A stretch of 64,000 nucleotides of DNA, from assembly GCA_016208305.1 (NCBI GenBank), contig JACQYI010000084.1, positions 1 to 64,000 on the forward strand, written 5' to 3'. Each line of letters begins with the position of its first letter. The first letter of the stretch is position 1. The DNA comes from Oscillatoriophycideae cyanobacterium NC_groundwater_1537_Pr4_S-0.65um_50_18. Lineage in GTDB: Bacteria; Cyanobacteriota; Cyanobacteriia; Elainellales; Elainellaceae. The position numbers and the translations under genes were made by a program. The notes below the pieces were generated by a model that saw only the letters and a program-made list of their open reading frames with translations, was not told where the DNA came from and searched no databases. Positions 52,052 to 60,779 of the stretch are shown piece after piece.

Positions 52052-52222
52052 TGCAACCATCCCCGATTTGTTGTTTCGCAAAATCTGATTTGACCAGAGC
52101 ATTTTGGCCCACTTGACCCTTGCATGAAGAATTGAACTTGCTACGATTTCAGATTAAGCACAAAAGATGGAGAAATTCTGGAGAAGCTGTCTGAATCCTT
52201 AAATAGATCTTAAGAATTTAAT

Positions 52223-52269
52223 AAAAGCTGGAGATCCAAGACGCTCCGCGCCTCTGAAATCCAGCTTTT
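52223..52269. repeat. AAAAGCTGGA palindrome, companion of the TTAGGTTTT element
   Basis: AAAAGCTGGA (52223-52232) and TCCAGCTTTT (52260-52269) are exact inverse copies, with a GC-rich CGCTCCGCGCC core. It is immediately followed by a degenerate TTAGGTTTTATGG/CTACAAAACCTAA palindrome (52268-52299). The pair is the third full copy of the two-part element and sits between the two receiver genes, where it could attenuate the distal one. Confidence 0.75.
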
Positions 52270-52313
52270 AGGTTTTATGGCGCGCACTACAAAACCTAAT
52301 TTGCGTCCTGAGA

Positions 52314-52697
52314 CTAGAGCCACCCCAACAATTGACTGATTTCTTTGGCAAGCTGAACCGGATCAAAAGGCTTGATAATTAACCCTGCTGCGCCGAGTTG
52401 CCTGTATTCTGCCTGCTCTACAGGCTGCACTTTGGCAGTGAGAAAAATAACTGGAATGGCTTGTGTTTGCGGGTTTGCCTGAAGTTGTTGAAACGTTTCT
52501 ATCCCGTCCATTCCTGGCATAGAGATATCTAGCAGAATGGCATCTGGCTGTTCTGCTAGGGCAGTTTGGATAGCTTCTACTCCTGAGGCCGCAGTCATTG
52601 CATCCCATTTGGCAAGCTTCACCAGACACACCCGAACCACTTCGCGGATGCGATCTTCGTCATCTACGATCAAGATGCGTCTTGTTGTCATGCCCAT
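52314..52697 (-). CDS. Single-domain response regulator
   Basis: A 127-residue receiver (125 from the second Met). D12/D13 form the acidic pocket and D57 the phosphoacceptor in LLDISMPGMDG. IFLTAK is the switch Thr segment and IIKPF the Lys motif. It directly follows the large PAS/GAF kinase (stop at 52742) by 44 bp on the same strand, so it is probably its cognate receiver. It is similar to the receiver at 551-934 in the region PDAILLD through PGMDG and in QAIPVIFLTAK/IIPVILLTAK. Confidence 0.92.
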   Translation of the reverse strand: MGMTTRRILIVDDEDRIREVVRVCLVKLAKWDAMTAASGVEAIQTALAEQPDAILLDISMPGMDGIETFQQLQANPQTQAIPVIFLTAKVQPVEQAEYRQLGAAGLIIKPFDPVQLAKEISQLLGWL

Positions 52698-52741
52698 ATC
52701 CTGCTATCCACCTCTGATTGAGAGTACCCAAATCCCAGCAT

Positions 52742-55700
52742 TTACTTCGTTTGTAGGGGCAAAGAGAAGTAAAAAGTACTGCCCTGCCCCCAAGTGCTTT
52801 CGACCCAGATTTGACCATCGTGCTGCTGCACGATCGACTGACAGATAGCCAAGCCTAACCCCGTACCGCCCTGATCACGGGAGTCAGATGCATCGACCTG
52901 TTGAAAACGACCAAATATACTTTCCAGTTTATCGGTGGGGATGCCTCGCCCTTGATCTTGGATAGAGAAGAGGATGTGGGGTGCTAGAGAGAGGTTTGAG
53001 GAGCCAGTCGCGCTTCTAGAAGGTTTTGTCGAAGTTCGGTTTTCCTGAGTAGCAGTTTGAAGAACTGCTTCTGCCGTCCCTTGCCCCTGCTTTGTTTCAA
53101 CCTGGAGATAAACAGTACTTCCAGGCGGAGAGAACTTAATTGCGTTGCTAAGGAGATTGGTGAGCGTTTGGATAATGCGATCGGGATCAACCCAGATTTG
53201 TAAGGATAAAGGCTGTACGACCAACTGCACCTCTGCTTCTTGAGCGCTGCTTTGCATCACCTCGATCGATCGCTGCATCAGGTCAGCAGCATCGCACCAT
53301 TTGCGAACCAAGGAAACTTTGCCGCTTTCTAGCTTCTCTAGATCCAACACATCGTTCACCAGCCGCACCAATCTTTCGGTGTCGATCGCCGCAATATCAA
53401 TCATGCGCTTCATTGCATCGGGTTCATCGTTCATTACACCCGTTGCCAATAAACCCAATGATCCCCGAATAGAGGTTAGCGGCGTTCGCAGCTCGTGGCT
53501 AACGATCGAGATAAACTCATTCTTCATTTTCTCAACTTTTTGTCGCTCAGTAATATCCTCGCCAATGCTAACGATGCCCGTACCGCTACCGCTAGCATCT
53601 TGCAGCATCGTATTATTCCAGGCAATGAACCGTTCTTCACCCGCTTTGGTCAGAATGGTGTTTTCATAGTAGGGATGAGCATTTTGGGCTAAGACTTCTG
53701 TGAAAACAGCTCGGACAGAGGCTTGACTAGAGGCCGGCACAAATGTTTTAAACCAGCTCTTGCCCATCACTTCTGAGTCAGTGTACCCAGTCAGCTTTAA
53801 GAAGAAAGGATTGACGTAGTTGATATTGCCTCTCTGATCTAAACCTACGACGATGAGCTGCACGTTATCTAACAGCGATCGCCAACGTCGCTCGGCTTCT
53901 CGGATCACCGCTGTTGCCTGCTGACGGTCTTGTAACTCAACCTGCAGTTGACTGTAAAGTTCGGCTTGCTGAAGGGCGATCGAGAGTTGGCTGGCAATCT
54001 GTTGCAGCAACTCCACTTCCCAGTCTTGCCACTGGCGCGCTGTTGCATTTTGATAAATGGCCAGCAAACCCCATAGCGTAGTGCCAGAGAAAAGAGGGGC
54101 AACGGCATAGGCTTTGGCCTGAAACTGTTCTAGCAAATGAATGTGACAGGGATGTAGGCCAGCCGCATAGATATCTGAAATCACAAAAGTCTCGTGATTT
54201 TGGAAACGGCCGCCCTTCGTGTCTTGCAGATGCGTATCTTCATAGACTTTCTGGAGGTTGGTATCGACAAGCTGCACCCAACCCGAACTAACTGACTCCA
54301 CAATAAAATCGCCGCTCCAATCGGGCTGAAAACAGTAAACCGCAGCGCGATCGACCTCTAAGGTCTGTCGGACTTCTTCTACAGCGGTATTGAGAATGCC
54401 ATTCAGGTCTAGAGATTGCCGAATGGCCTGGGTCACGTTCCAACGCAATTGTTCCTGCATAGTCTGCTGTTGTAAGGCCGCTTCTGCGCGTTTGCGATCG
54501 CTAATGTCCAACCAAGTTCCTAGCACCCGCAACGGCTGTCCAGCTTCGTCATAGGTTCCTTGTGCCCGCACCATGAGCCAATGCACAGAGCCATCCGGAT
54601 GAATGACTCGATACTCGATCGCATATTCAGTTTGGGTGGCAATCGCCTGCTGAAATTGTTGTTCCACCCAAGCGATGTCATCAGGATGGACGTACTGACG
54701 CCATAGCCCGTAGCTAGCCTCGGCTGTACCCGGAGAAAGACCCAGAAGAGCGAAGGATGTGTCATCCCAGATCGCTTTGCCCGTTGCTACATGCAACTCC
54801 CAAGCGCCAATCTGGGTTAAGTCTAGGGCTAAGCGGCGGCGTTCTTCACTTTCGCGGAGAGCCGCTTCAGTTCTCGCTTGCTCTTTGAGCGCAATGAGCA
54901 GGCGATCGTTAATGGCGGTTAGCTCTGCTGTTCGTTCTACAACCCGCTGCTCTAACTCAGCATTGATTGACTGTAAGGCAAGCTCAGCCTGCTTGCGCTG
55001 AGTAATGTCCTTAAAAAGAATGCCTACATTTGGGTTTGTAGGTTGAAAGCGGAAGGCATAGACATCAAACCAACGGTTCAGTGGCTCAGCGCCATTTTCA
55101 ACTCGGATCGGTTCACCCGTTAGAGCAACGTTCCCAAAAACCTCAAACCAATGGTCTTCAAGATTGGGCATTAATTGACGGGCTGTTTGACCGACTGCCG
55201 CTCTAAGCCCTGATTGTTGCTCAAAAGCTGGGTTCGTTTCTAGAAAACGATAATCGAAAGCCACATTGTTTTCATCAAACAGCATTTCAACCCTACAAAA
55301 GCCTTCATCAATCGATTCAAAGAGCGTTCGGTAACGCTGTTCCGACTGGCGCAGGGCTTCTTCGACTTGTTTGCGCTCTAGCAATTCGGTCTGTACCTGT
55401 TCAAACAATGCTGCCTGCTGAAGCACCACGCTTACTTGAGCCGCAAGCTGCCGGAGTAGATCAATCTCTGAATCTTGCCATTGACGAGGAGCAGTGCAAT
55501 GATGAGCTACTAGCAAGCCCCACAAAGCGTCATTTTTCAGGATAGGAACAACTAGATTTGCCCTCACCTGAAATTGCGCGAGAAACTCCACATGACAGGG
55601 GCTAATGTCTGCACTGTAAATATCGGCTTTTGCTGTGACCAACCCCTGCTCAAACGGTTCCACATAGGTATTGCTAATACAGGGGTCATAAATATTGGCG

Positions 55701-56335
55701 GGTAAGATGGCCAGCGTCTCATTCACAACCGACTCAACCGTAACCTTTCCTCCCCACTCAGGCGAAAACTCAAAGAGAATCACGCGATCGACTTGCAGGA
55801 ACTGCCGTACCTCATCGACTGTGGTTTGCAGGATGTCCTCTAAATTGAGCGATCGGCGAATGCGCTGAGTCATTGCCATCACGAGGCGCTGTTGTTCAAG
55901 CTGCTGTTGAAGAAATAATTGCGTTTGCTTGCGATCGTCGATCGCCATAATCGTGCCGATCATCCGAAGGGGCTGTCCCGCTTCGTCATACAGAGCACTG
56001 CCTCGCCCTTCTACCCAATGAACACTCCCATCTGCCCTAATAATACGAAACTCATGGTGGTAGCTCGTATGGTTTTGAAGCGCCTGTTGAACAGCCTGAT
56101 TCAAGATAGAGCGATCGTCTGGATGAATGTGGCGATCAAAGGTTTCGTATCTCCCATCAAAACTGTGAGCAGGCAAACCAAATAGCTGTTCATGCTCTCG
56201 GTTCCAGCGAAGTTGCCCCGTTACCAAATCCCAATCCCAGATGCCCACCTGAACGGATGCCAACGCCAATTGAACCATTTCTCGGTCTTGAGCATAGTCG
56301 TCAATATTCAAAAGGGTGTGTGACTTCTCGACCAT
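52742..56335 (-). CDS. Large soluble multi-PAS/GAF histidine kinase
   Basis: About 1197 residues from the Met at 56335 (MVEKSHTLLNIDDYAQDREM). Although the frame is open to 56491, that part covers a palindrome (56384-56437) and looks non-coding. The order is PAS (15-140), GAF (160-320), PAS (325-440), coiled coil, PAS_3 (500-625), GAF (640-800), PAS (810-935), HisKA with H947 (IVSHELRTPLTSIRG) and HATPase_c. Two repeated PAS-GAF blocks suggest internal duplication (each GAF has a QVDRVILFEFSPEWGG/EVDRAAVYCFQPDWSG strand). The GAF domains keep a PCH motif (SPCHVEF, HPCHIHL), the Cys-His pair that binds bilin in phytochromes and CBCRs, so they may be chromophore-binding. The C-terminus is paralogous to the fragment at 129-389. 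Two receivers follow it. Confidence 0.92.
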   Translation of the reverse strand: MVEKSHTLLNIDDYAQDREMVQLALASVQVGIWDWDLVTGQLRWNREHEQLFGLPAHSFDGRYETFDRHIHPDDRSILNQAVQQALQNHTSYHHEFRIIRADGSVHWVEGRGSALYDEAGQPLRMIGTIMAIDDRKQTQLFLQQQLEQQRLVMAMTQRIRRSLNLEDILQTTVDEVRQFLQVDRVILFEFSPEWGGKVTVESVVNETLAILPANIYDPCISNTYVEPFEQGLVTAKADIYSADISPCHVEFLAQFQVRANLVVPILKNDALWGLLVAHHCTAPRQWQDSEIDLLRQLAAQVSVVLQQAALFEQVQTELLERKQVEEALRQSEQRYRTLFESIDEGFCRVEMLFDENNVAFDYRFLETNPAFEQQSGLRAAVGQTARQLMPNLEDHWFEVFGNVALTGEPIRVENGAEPLNRWFDVYAFRFQPTNPNVGILFKDITQRKQAELALQSINAELEQRVVERTAELTAINDRLLIALKEQARTEAALRESEERRRLALDLTQIGAWELHVATGKAIWDDTSFALLGLSPGTAEASYGLWRQYVHPDDIAWVEQQFQQAIATQTEYAIEYRVIHPDGSVHWLMVRAQGTYDEAGQPLRVLGTWLDISDRKRAEAALQQQTMQEQLRWNVTQAIRQSLDLNGILNTAVEEVRQTLEVDRAAVYCFQPDWSGDFIVESVSSGWVQLVDTNLQKVYEDTHLQDTKGGRFQNHETFVISDIYAAGLHPCHIHLLEQFQAKAYAVAPLFSGTTLWGLLAIYQNATARQWQDWEVELLQQIASQLSIALQQAELYSQLQVELQDRQQATAVIREAERRWRSLLDNVQLIVVGLDQRGNINYVNPFFLKLTGYTDSEVMGKSWFKTFVPASSQASVRAVFTEVLAQNAHPYYENTILTKAGEERFIAWNNTMLQDASGSGTGIVSIGEDITERQKVEKMKNEFISIVSHELRTPLTSIRGSLGLLATGVMNDEPDAMKRMIDIAAIDTERLVRLVNDVLDLEKLESGKVSLVRKWCDAADLMQRSIEVMQSSAQEAEVQLVVQPLSLQIWVDPDRIIQTLTNLLSNAIKFSPPGSTVYLQVETKQGQGTAEAVLQTATQENRTSTKPSRSATGSSNLSLAPHILFSIQDQGRGIPTDKLESIFGRFQQVDASDSRDQGGTGLGLAICQSIVQQHDGQIWVESTWGQGSTFYFSLPLQTK

Positions 56336-56383
56336 GATGATTGCCTTCTTCAGGAATTGATTCTTGGGGATGCCGATCTTAGC

Positions 56384-56437
56384 TATAAAATTTATTTTGG
56401 AAGATGTGCGGGGTGTACCTTCCAAAATAAATTTCAT
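56384..56437. repeat. GATGAAATTT-family palindrome with 16-bp perfect stem
   Basis: AAATTTATTTTGGAAG (56388-56403) is the exact inverse of 56419-56434 around a 15-base loop (ATGTGCGGGGTGTAC). The right end (AAATAAATTTCAT) matches 12317-12358 and the outer bases recall 7685-7737. It lies directly upstream of the large kinase start and could be part of its leader. Confidence 0.85.
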
Positions 56438-56522
56438 AACCAGATTCAGCAATGCCGATTTTTGATTAAGTTGTAAGTGTTTGCCCGCCATCTAAAGTCA
56501 GCAAGATAAAGCCGTAAAGCCG

Positions 56523-56600
56523 CTTCCCCTCTCCTACTCTCCCTTACTCCTACCCTCCCACTCTCTCACCTACTCTCCCACCCTCTCTCCCACCCTCCTA
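56523..56600. repeat. Polypyrimidine tract (CCCTCTCC/CTCCCACC-type units)
   Basis: A run of TCTCC, ACCCT and CCCAC units with almost no purines extends from the gap into the last codons of the minus-strand regulator, encoding RRRVGERVGE. A related tract lies at 390-500. It may form H-DNA or vary in length. Confidence 0.7.
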
Positions 56601-58465
56601 CGCTGCCGTCCTTCCAGGCGATTAAGAACACGGGCAACTAACTCCGGCTCCAAAATCGGCTTGCGAATATAGTCATCGCCTCCCGCAGCAAATGCCTGAA
56701 CAATCATGTCTACCTCCTGATGTGCCGTTAAAAATAGAATCGGTAAATTGCCCCATTGCAGGTCATTTCTAACGACCTCGCAAAGTTCAATTCCATTGAA
56801 ACCTGGCATTTCGATGTCTAAGAGCAATAGATCTGGAGCGGTATGGTTCAACACTTCCCAAAAACGACCCGGATCTAGCAAAGTTGTCACCTTCAATCCC
56901 CAGGGTGATAACACCACCGACAATCGATGCAAAATACTAGGATCATCATCTACCACCATCACCTTGGCTGTAGGTGGCTGTTGCCGCTGTAGCGCTTCCT
57001 GTATCGTCTGAAAAATTTTCTCCACTGACATCGGCTTCTGAAGCAAGGTCTGTGCCCCTGACCGGGCAACTGTGAGGCGATCGCTCAGATTATCTCGTCC
57101 TGTAAAGACCAGCCTAGGCATCTGGGGATACTGCTGCTTTAAGGTGGCTAGCCAATTGAGACCCTCGTCATAATGGTCTGCAAAGGTCAGATCCAGCAAA
57201 AGTACATCGGGGCGGTCGCGATCGAGAAGACATTGCGCCGCTTCTGGATTGGGCGCATGGGTGAGATGGAACGATTGTCTCGCTGCTTCTGCCTGCAACC
57301 GTTCAATGAAGGCCATATCACCATCTACGACTAGCACATGCGGTCTGGGGGCGATCGGCGTTGAGGAGGAAGTCACCCTCTGAGGTTTTTGGCTTGTCTC
57401 TTGTCGCAAAGCCGCTACCCACTCAGCCATCTGTTGAATTTTGGCTGCTTCCAAAGGATAAGAATGCAGTAAGTCCGAAATTTGTCTCGCCAGCACCGAT
57501 CCTTGCGGGAAGCCATATACGCCCAACGACCCCACTAATTTATGAATGGTTTGTTTGGCCTCCTGGTGCAAGGCTGGTGTCAAGCTGCCCTCCTGTAACG
57601 CGTTAACCACCTGATCCATGAGGTCAAGTTGGGTATTAAAAGACTCTTTAAACCGATCCCAAAGGTCAAGCATAACGGCATCAGCCGCTTCTTGCGAAAA
57701 GTCTGGTGCTGCATCTAGAAACACGGCCTCTGCGTTGCCCTCTGTGTTGCCCTCTGTGTTGCCCTCTGTGTTGCCCTCTGCGTTTTCCTCTGCTTTAAGG
57801 CGACGCAGACGATACCCAAAGCCATACATTGTCTCGATTAAGTCGTGGCTGGCTCCGGCGGCCTTGAGCTTCTGCCGAATTGATTTAATATGGCTACTAA
57901 TCGCACTTTCGGTCGGAGTTTCCTCTAATTCCCAGAGGCGATCGATTATCGCAGAACGACTGAAGATTTTGTGGGGGTTCAATAGCAGCAACTCTAAGAT
58001 GCCGTACTCCTTCGGCGTTAGGTGCAATCGCTGCTCTCCATAGCAAATCTCATGGGTCAAGTCATTAAGCTGCAACTTTTCCCAGGTCACAATCACAGCA
58101 GCCGTTGTGCTACCTCGCCGACACAGCGCTCGAATCCGGGCTAGAAGTTCTGGGATGTGGAAAGGCTTGACCATGTAATCGTCTGCCCCTGCATCCAATC
58201 CTAGAACGCGATCGCTCATCTGATCTCTAGCCGTCAACAGAAGAATGGGCGTTTGACACTCCTGAGCCCGCAGCCGCTTACAAACGCTGATGCCATCAAT
58301 CTCAGGAATGCCAATATCTAGCACCAAAAGATCGTAGTCAATCTGCTCAGCTAAGGCCAACGCCGATCGACCCTCTTCTGCAACCTCAACCGTATGATAA
58401 GGGCTAAGCGCTTTCTCAATGAGGAGGCGAATAGCTGGATCATCCTCTACCAGTAGAATTTTCAT
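56570..58465 (-). CDS. OmpR-type regulator fused to HPt and two receivers
   Basis: About 631 residues from the Met at 58465 (MKILLVEDD); 11 extra residues are possible. An N-terminal receiver with D50 (LVLDIGIPEIDG) and an OmpR-type winged helix (about 130-225; HLTPKEYGILELLLLN ... GFGYRLRR) are followed by an in-frame EGNT repeat. An HPt-like domain has H308 in TIHKLVGSLGVYG. Two further receivers follow, one with the site in LLLDLTF and one in LLLDIEMPGFNG. So one chain holds three receivers, a phosphotransfer His and a DNA-binding domain, able to work as a phosphorelay hub. It lies upstream of and on the same strand as the large kinase gene, which may supply phosphate. Confidence 0.92.
   Translation of the reverse strand: MKILLVEDDPAIRLLIEKALSPYHTVEVAEEGRSALALAEQIDYDLLVLDIGIPEIDGISVCKRLRAQECQTPILLLTARDQMSDRVLGLDAGADDYMVKPFHIPELLARIRALCRRGSTTAAVIVTWEKLQLNDLTHEICYGEQRLHLTPKEYGILELLLLNPHKIFSRSAIIDRLWELEETPTESAISSHIKSIRQKLKAAGASHDLIETMYGFGYRLRRLKAEENAEGNTEGNTEGNTEGNAEAVFLDAAPDFSQEAADAVMLDLWDRFKESFNTQLDLMDQVVNALQEGSLTPALHQEAKQTIHKLVGSLGVYGFPQGSVLARQISDLLHSYPLEAAKIQQMAEWVAALRQETSQKPQRVTSSSTPIAPRPHVLVVDGDMAFIERLQAEAARQSFHLTHAPNPEAAQCLLDRDRPDVLLLDLTFADHYDEGLNWLATLKQQYPQMPRLVFTGRDNLSDRLTVARSGAQTLLQKPMSVEKIFQTIQEALQRQQPPTAKVMVVDDDPSILHRLSVVLSPWGLKVTTLLDPGRFWEVLNHTAPDLLLLDIEMPGFNGIELCEVVRNDLQWGNLPILFLTAHQEVDMIVQAFAAGGDDYIRKPILEPELVARVLNRLEGRQRRRVGERVGE
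57734..57781 (-). repeat. 12-bp coding tandem repeat (EGNT) in the OmpR-HPt regulator
   Basis: GTTGCCCTCTGT repeats four times on the plus strand, flanked by decayed copies, giving EGNT and NAEG units in the linker between the DNA-binding domain and the HPt. The 12-bp length keeps frame. The linker length therefore may vary between strains. Confidence 0.9.
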
Positions 58466-58546
58466 GTGGACACCAGAGATCTTCAATAACGTTAGCAAGG
58501 TCTATGGTGTATCTCAATGTGAAAGGTTGTGCCTTGCCGGACCCCG

Positions 58547-59905
58547 CTAGATACCGGGATCTGCCCCTATTGAATCTGAACAAAAAATATTCTCAGGGCA
58601 TTCTCGGCGAACCCTGCGCAGCTTTTTGTCATAGGGTGTCTGGGTGGGATAATGGCTGAATTCGAGAGGCGGTATTTGGCAATTCGATCGCTGCAAAAGT
58701 TCTTGGAGTCTTGTCTCTAAGCTAGCAGTAACGGATGCCCATTGGTCTTCGGGCACTTTGAGAAAAATCTGAATCGCCTCAGATGTTTGCACAACGCTGT
58801 ATTCTTGAATCGCATCAGAGGTGAGGATGACAGCACGACGAATTAGATCGGGAAAGATGGGGATGAGGCGAGCGTGAATGCGATCGGGTAAATAAAAAAT
58901 ATCATCACAACGGCCTTCAATTTGAGCGATCGCCGTTGAAACAGAACCACAGGGACAGGGTGTTTTTTGCTCTGTTAAAATATCATCTAGCCGATAGCGA
59001 ATGATCGGCTGTGTGGTGCGCTGAAAGTCGGTAATGATGGGCATAAAACGACCCGATGCCCGATCGAGATAGTCTTTCTGAATCACCAAACTCTCTTCGT
59101 TGAGATGCAATGTGCCATGCTCACAGGTGGCAGCTAAAAAGCCTTCGGTACATTGATAAATCTGGTGCACAGGCTGGTTAAAGGCTTGGCAAATGACCTG
59201 TTCATCTAGGGGGTCTAAGACTTCTGCGACTGAGATAATCCGGCGAGGCAAAATCGACAGTTCTCCTCGCGATCGCGCTTCTGCTAAAAACCGCAGCATA
59301 GAGGCCGGAGCAACCAAAACAGTGGGGTGGTAGCCATTGAGGCGGGCAATGTGCTGCTCTAGGGGTTGAAATAAATCAAAATACTCGAATTGGATGCGCT
59401 GCTGCTGCACCGTTTCATAGAGGTTGCTATTGGCTCTGAGAAAAAAGGCGATGCGCTGGTGGGACAAAATCGATTGGGGCAGGGCTTTTGCCAGGATGGT
59501 TCCAGCCCAAGCCTGTTGCTCTGCTGGACTTACCAGAAACAAGCCTCGATTGCCGCTGGTTCCGGACGACAGCCCCACGGTGTAGCCTCGCAGGGTCGAG
59601 CGAAAATTACGGTCTTCCTCCGCTTTTCGCGCCACCTCCATCGCTTCTGCCTGCGAAATTCCGACTGTATTGAGGCGATCGAAGTTGGACATCATGATCG
59701 ACTTGTCAATCAGAGGAAACTGTCGCCAATCCTGAAGATTTAACCCGCGATAGTAGGCTTGATAGAAGGGCGATCGGGGCAAGATCTGGTGGAGGAATTG
59801 CTTGACCTGCTGATCTTGCCAAATGTGTAATGCGTCAGGACTGCGGAACTTCCGCCCATATCGGGTGCGCCCGTAATACCAGAGAATACGCAGCAAATCG
59901 TTCAT
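58547..59905 (-). CDS. Adenylate-forming enzyme of the F390 synthetase-related (TIGR02304-like) family
   Basis: About 452 residues from the Met at 59905 (MNDLLRILWYYGRTRYG), four bases past the MBL stop. The PaaK-like fold is seen from the ATP-binding loop SSGTSGNRG, the QIYQCTEGFLA motif, IITDFQRTTQPIIRYRLDDIL and CPCGSVSTAIAQIEGRCDD. The family resembles phenylacetate-CoA ligase and the coenzyme F390 synthetase group and is often found with fatty-acid or polyketide-type genes. It activates a carboxylate as an AMP ester; the substrate is unknown. The operon runs dehydrogenase, MBL hydrolase, then this enzyme. Confidence 0.88.
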   Translation of the reverse strand: MNDLLRILWYYGRTRYGRKFRSPDALHIWQDQQVKQFLHQILPRSPFYQAYYRGLNLQDWRQFPLIDKSIMMSNFDRLNTVGISQAEAMEVARKAEEDRNFRSTLRGYTVGLSSGTSGNRGLFLVSPAEQQAWAGTILAKALPQSILSHQRIAFFLRANSNLYETVQQQRIQFEYFDLFQPLEQHIARLNGYHPTVLVAPASMLRFLAEARSRGELSILPRRIISVAEVLDPLDEQVICQAFNQPVHQIYQCTEGFLAATCEHGTLHLNEESLVIQKDYLDRASGRFMPIITDFQRTTQPIIRYRLDDILTEQKTPCPCGSVSTAIAQIEGRCDDIFYLPDRIHARLIPIFPDLIRRAVILTSDAIQEYSVVQTSEAIQIFLKVPEDQWASVTASLETRLQELLQRSNCQIPPLEFSHYPTQTPYDKKLRRVRRECPENIFCSDSIGADPGI

Positions 59906-59909
59906 AGTG

Positions 59910-60779
59910 CTATTCCATCGGGTTTTGGGCGCGCCAAAAGTCAGCGCAGTGGGTGGGAACAATGCGAATCTCAGGATGTTTTTGGTGGAGGTGGTGCAGC
60001 TTTTCTAGGGTGGTGCGGTAGGCCGTTGCGTCCGAAAAAATTAGCTGAGCGATCGCATGAGGTGGCACTAGCTCTTGAAAGGCGCGACTCGACCAGCAAG
60101 CATCTGCCACTAAAAAGTAGGGCTGTTCCTGGGTGTCTACCAGCAGCAGTCCTAGCTGTCCGGTGGCATGACCGGGTAGTTCGATCGCCAGCAAACTGCG
60201 ATCGCCCAATATATCAAATCCTACGTCGAACCATCCTGGTAAAGCGGAAACCGTGGGTTGCTGCTCTACCCAGCGCACGCGCTGTTCAAAGTCTGGCGGC
60301 AGCAGTCCGGCGAGAAACCCCGCTTTGACTGCCCACAGTCCTTCCTGATGTTTGACAGCCTCGTAGGCCGATTGGCTACAGATAAATTCAGCATTGGGAA
60401 AATCCCTCAGCCCACCAATATGATCCGCATGAAAATGAGAAATCACAATATAGCGGATTGAGTCGGGTGAAATGCCCTGCTGCTGCAACTGCTGAATGGC
60501 GCTTTCTTCGGGTTGTAAAAAGACGGGTGTCACCAGGGCATAGAGGCGATGAGGCCAAGCGTGCGTTTCCTGAAAGAAGCGATCGGAGTAGCCCGTATCA
60601 AACAGGATATTACCGATCGTCGGATGCTGAATCAGGGCAAACAGCGCTGGAAACTGCATGGTTTTCCACCGACCTTGCCGTAAGACGATCGCTTCAGGAT
60701 GGGTACAGTATCCGGCCTTAAACCAAGTCACCTGCACCCGCGTCAGATCTGCGAGGCAATTTGAGAGAGGATCGATCAT
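59910..60779 (-). CDS. MBL-fold metallo-hydrolase
   Basis: About 289 residues from the Met at 60779, whose ATGA overlaps the stop of the dehydrogenase gene by 4 bp. The metal motif is HFHADHIGG (H115, H117, D119, H120), with further ligands in ELPGHATGQLGL and at the VPTHCADF end. Overall it resembles quorum-quenching lactonase/hydrolase members of the superfamily. It may hydrolyse an ester, lactone or thioester intermediate of the surrounding pathway. Coupling to the adenylate-forming enzyme is tight (5 bp). Confidence 0.9.
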   Translation of the reverse strand: MIDPLSNCLADLTRVQVTWFKAGYCTHPEAIVLRQGRWKTMQFPALFALIQHPTIGNILFDTGYSDRFFQETHAWPHRLYALVTPVFLQPEESAIQQLQQQGISPDSIRYIVISHFHADHIGGLRDFPNAEFICSQSAYEAVKHQEGLWAVKAGFLAGLLPPDFEQRVRWVEQQPTVSALPGWFDVGFDILGDRSLLAIELPGHATGQLGLLLVDTQEQPYFLVADACWSSRAFQELVPPHAIAQLIFSDATAYRTTLEKLHHLHQKHPEIRIVPTHCADFWRAQNPME

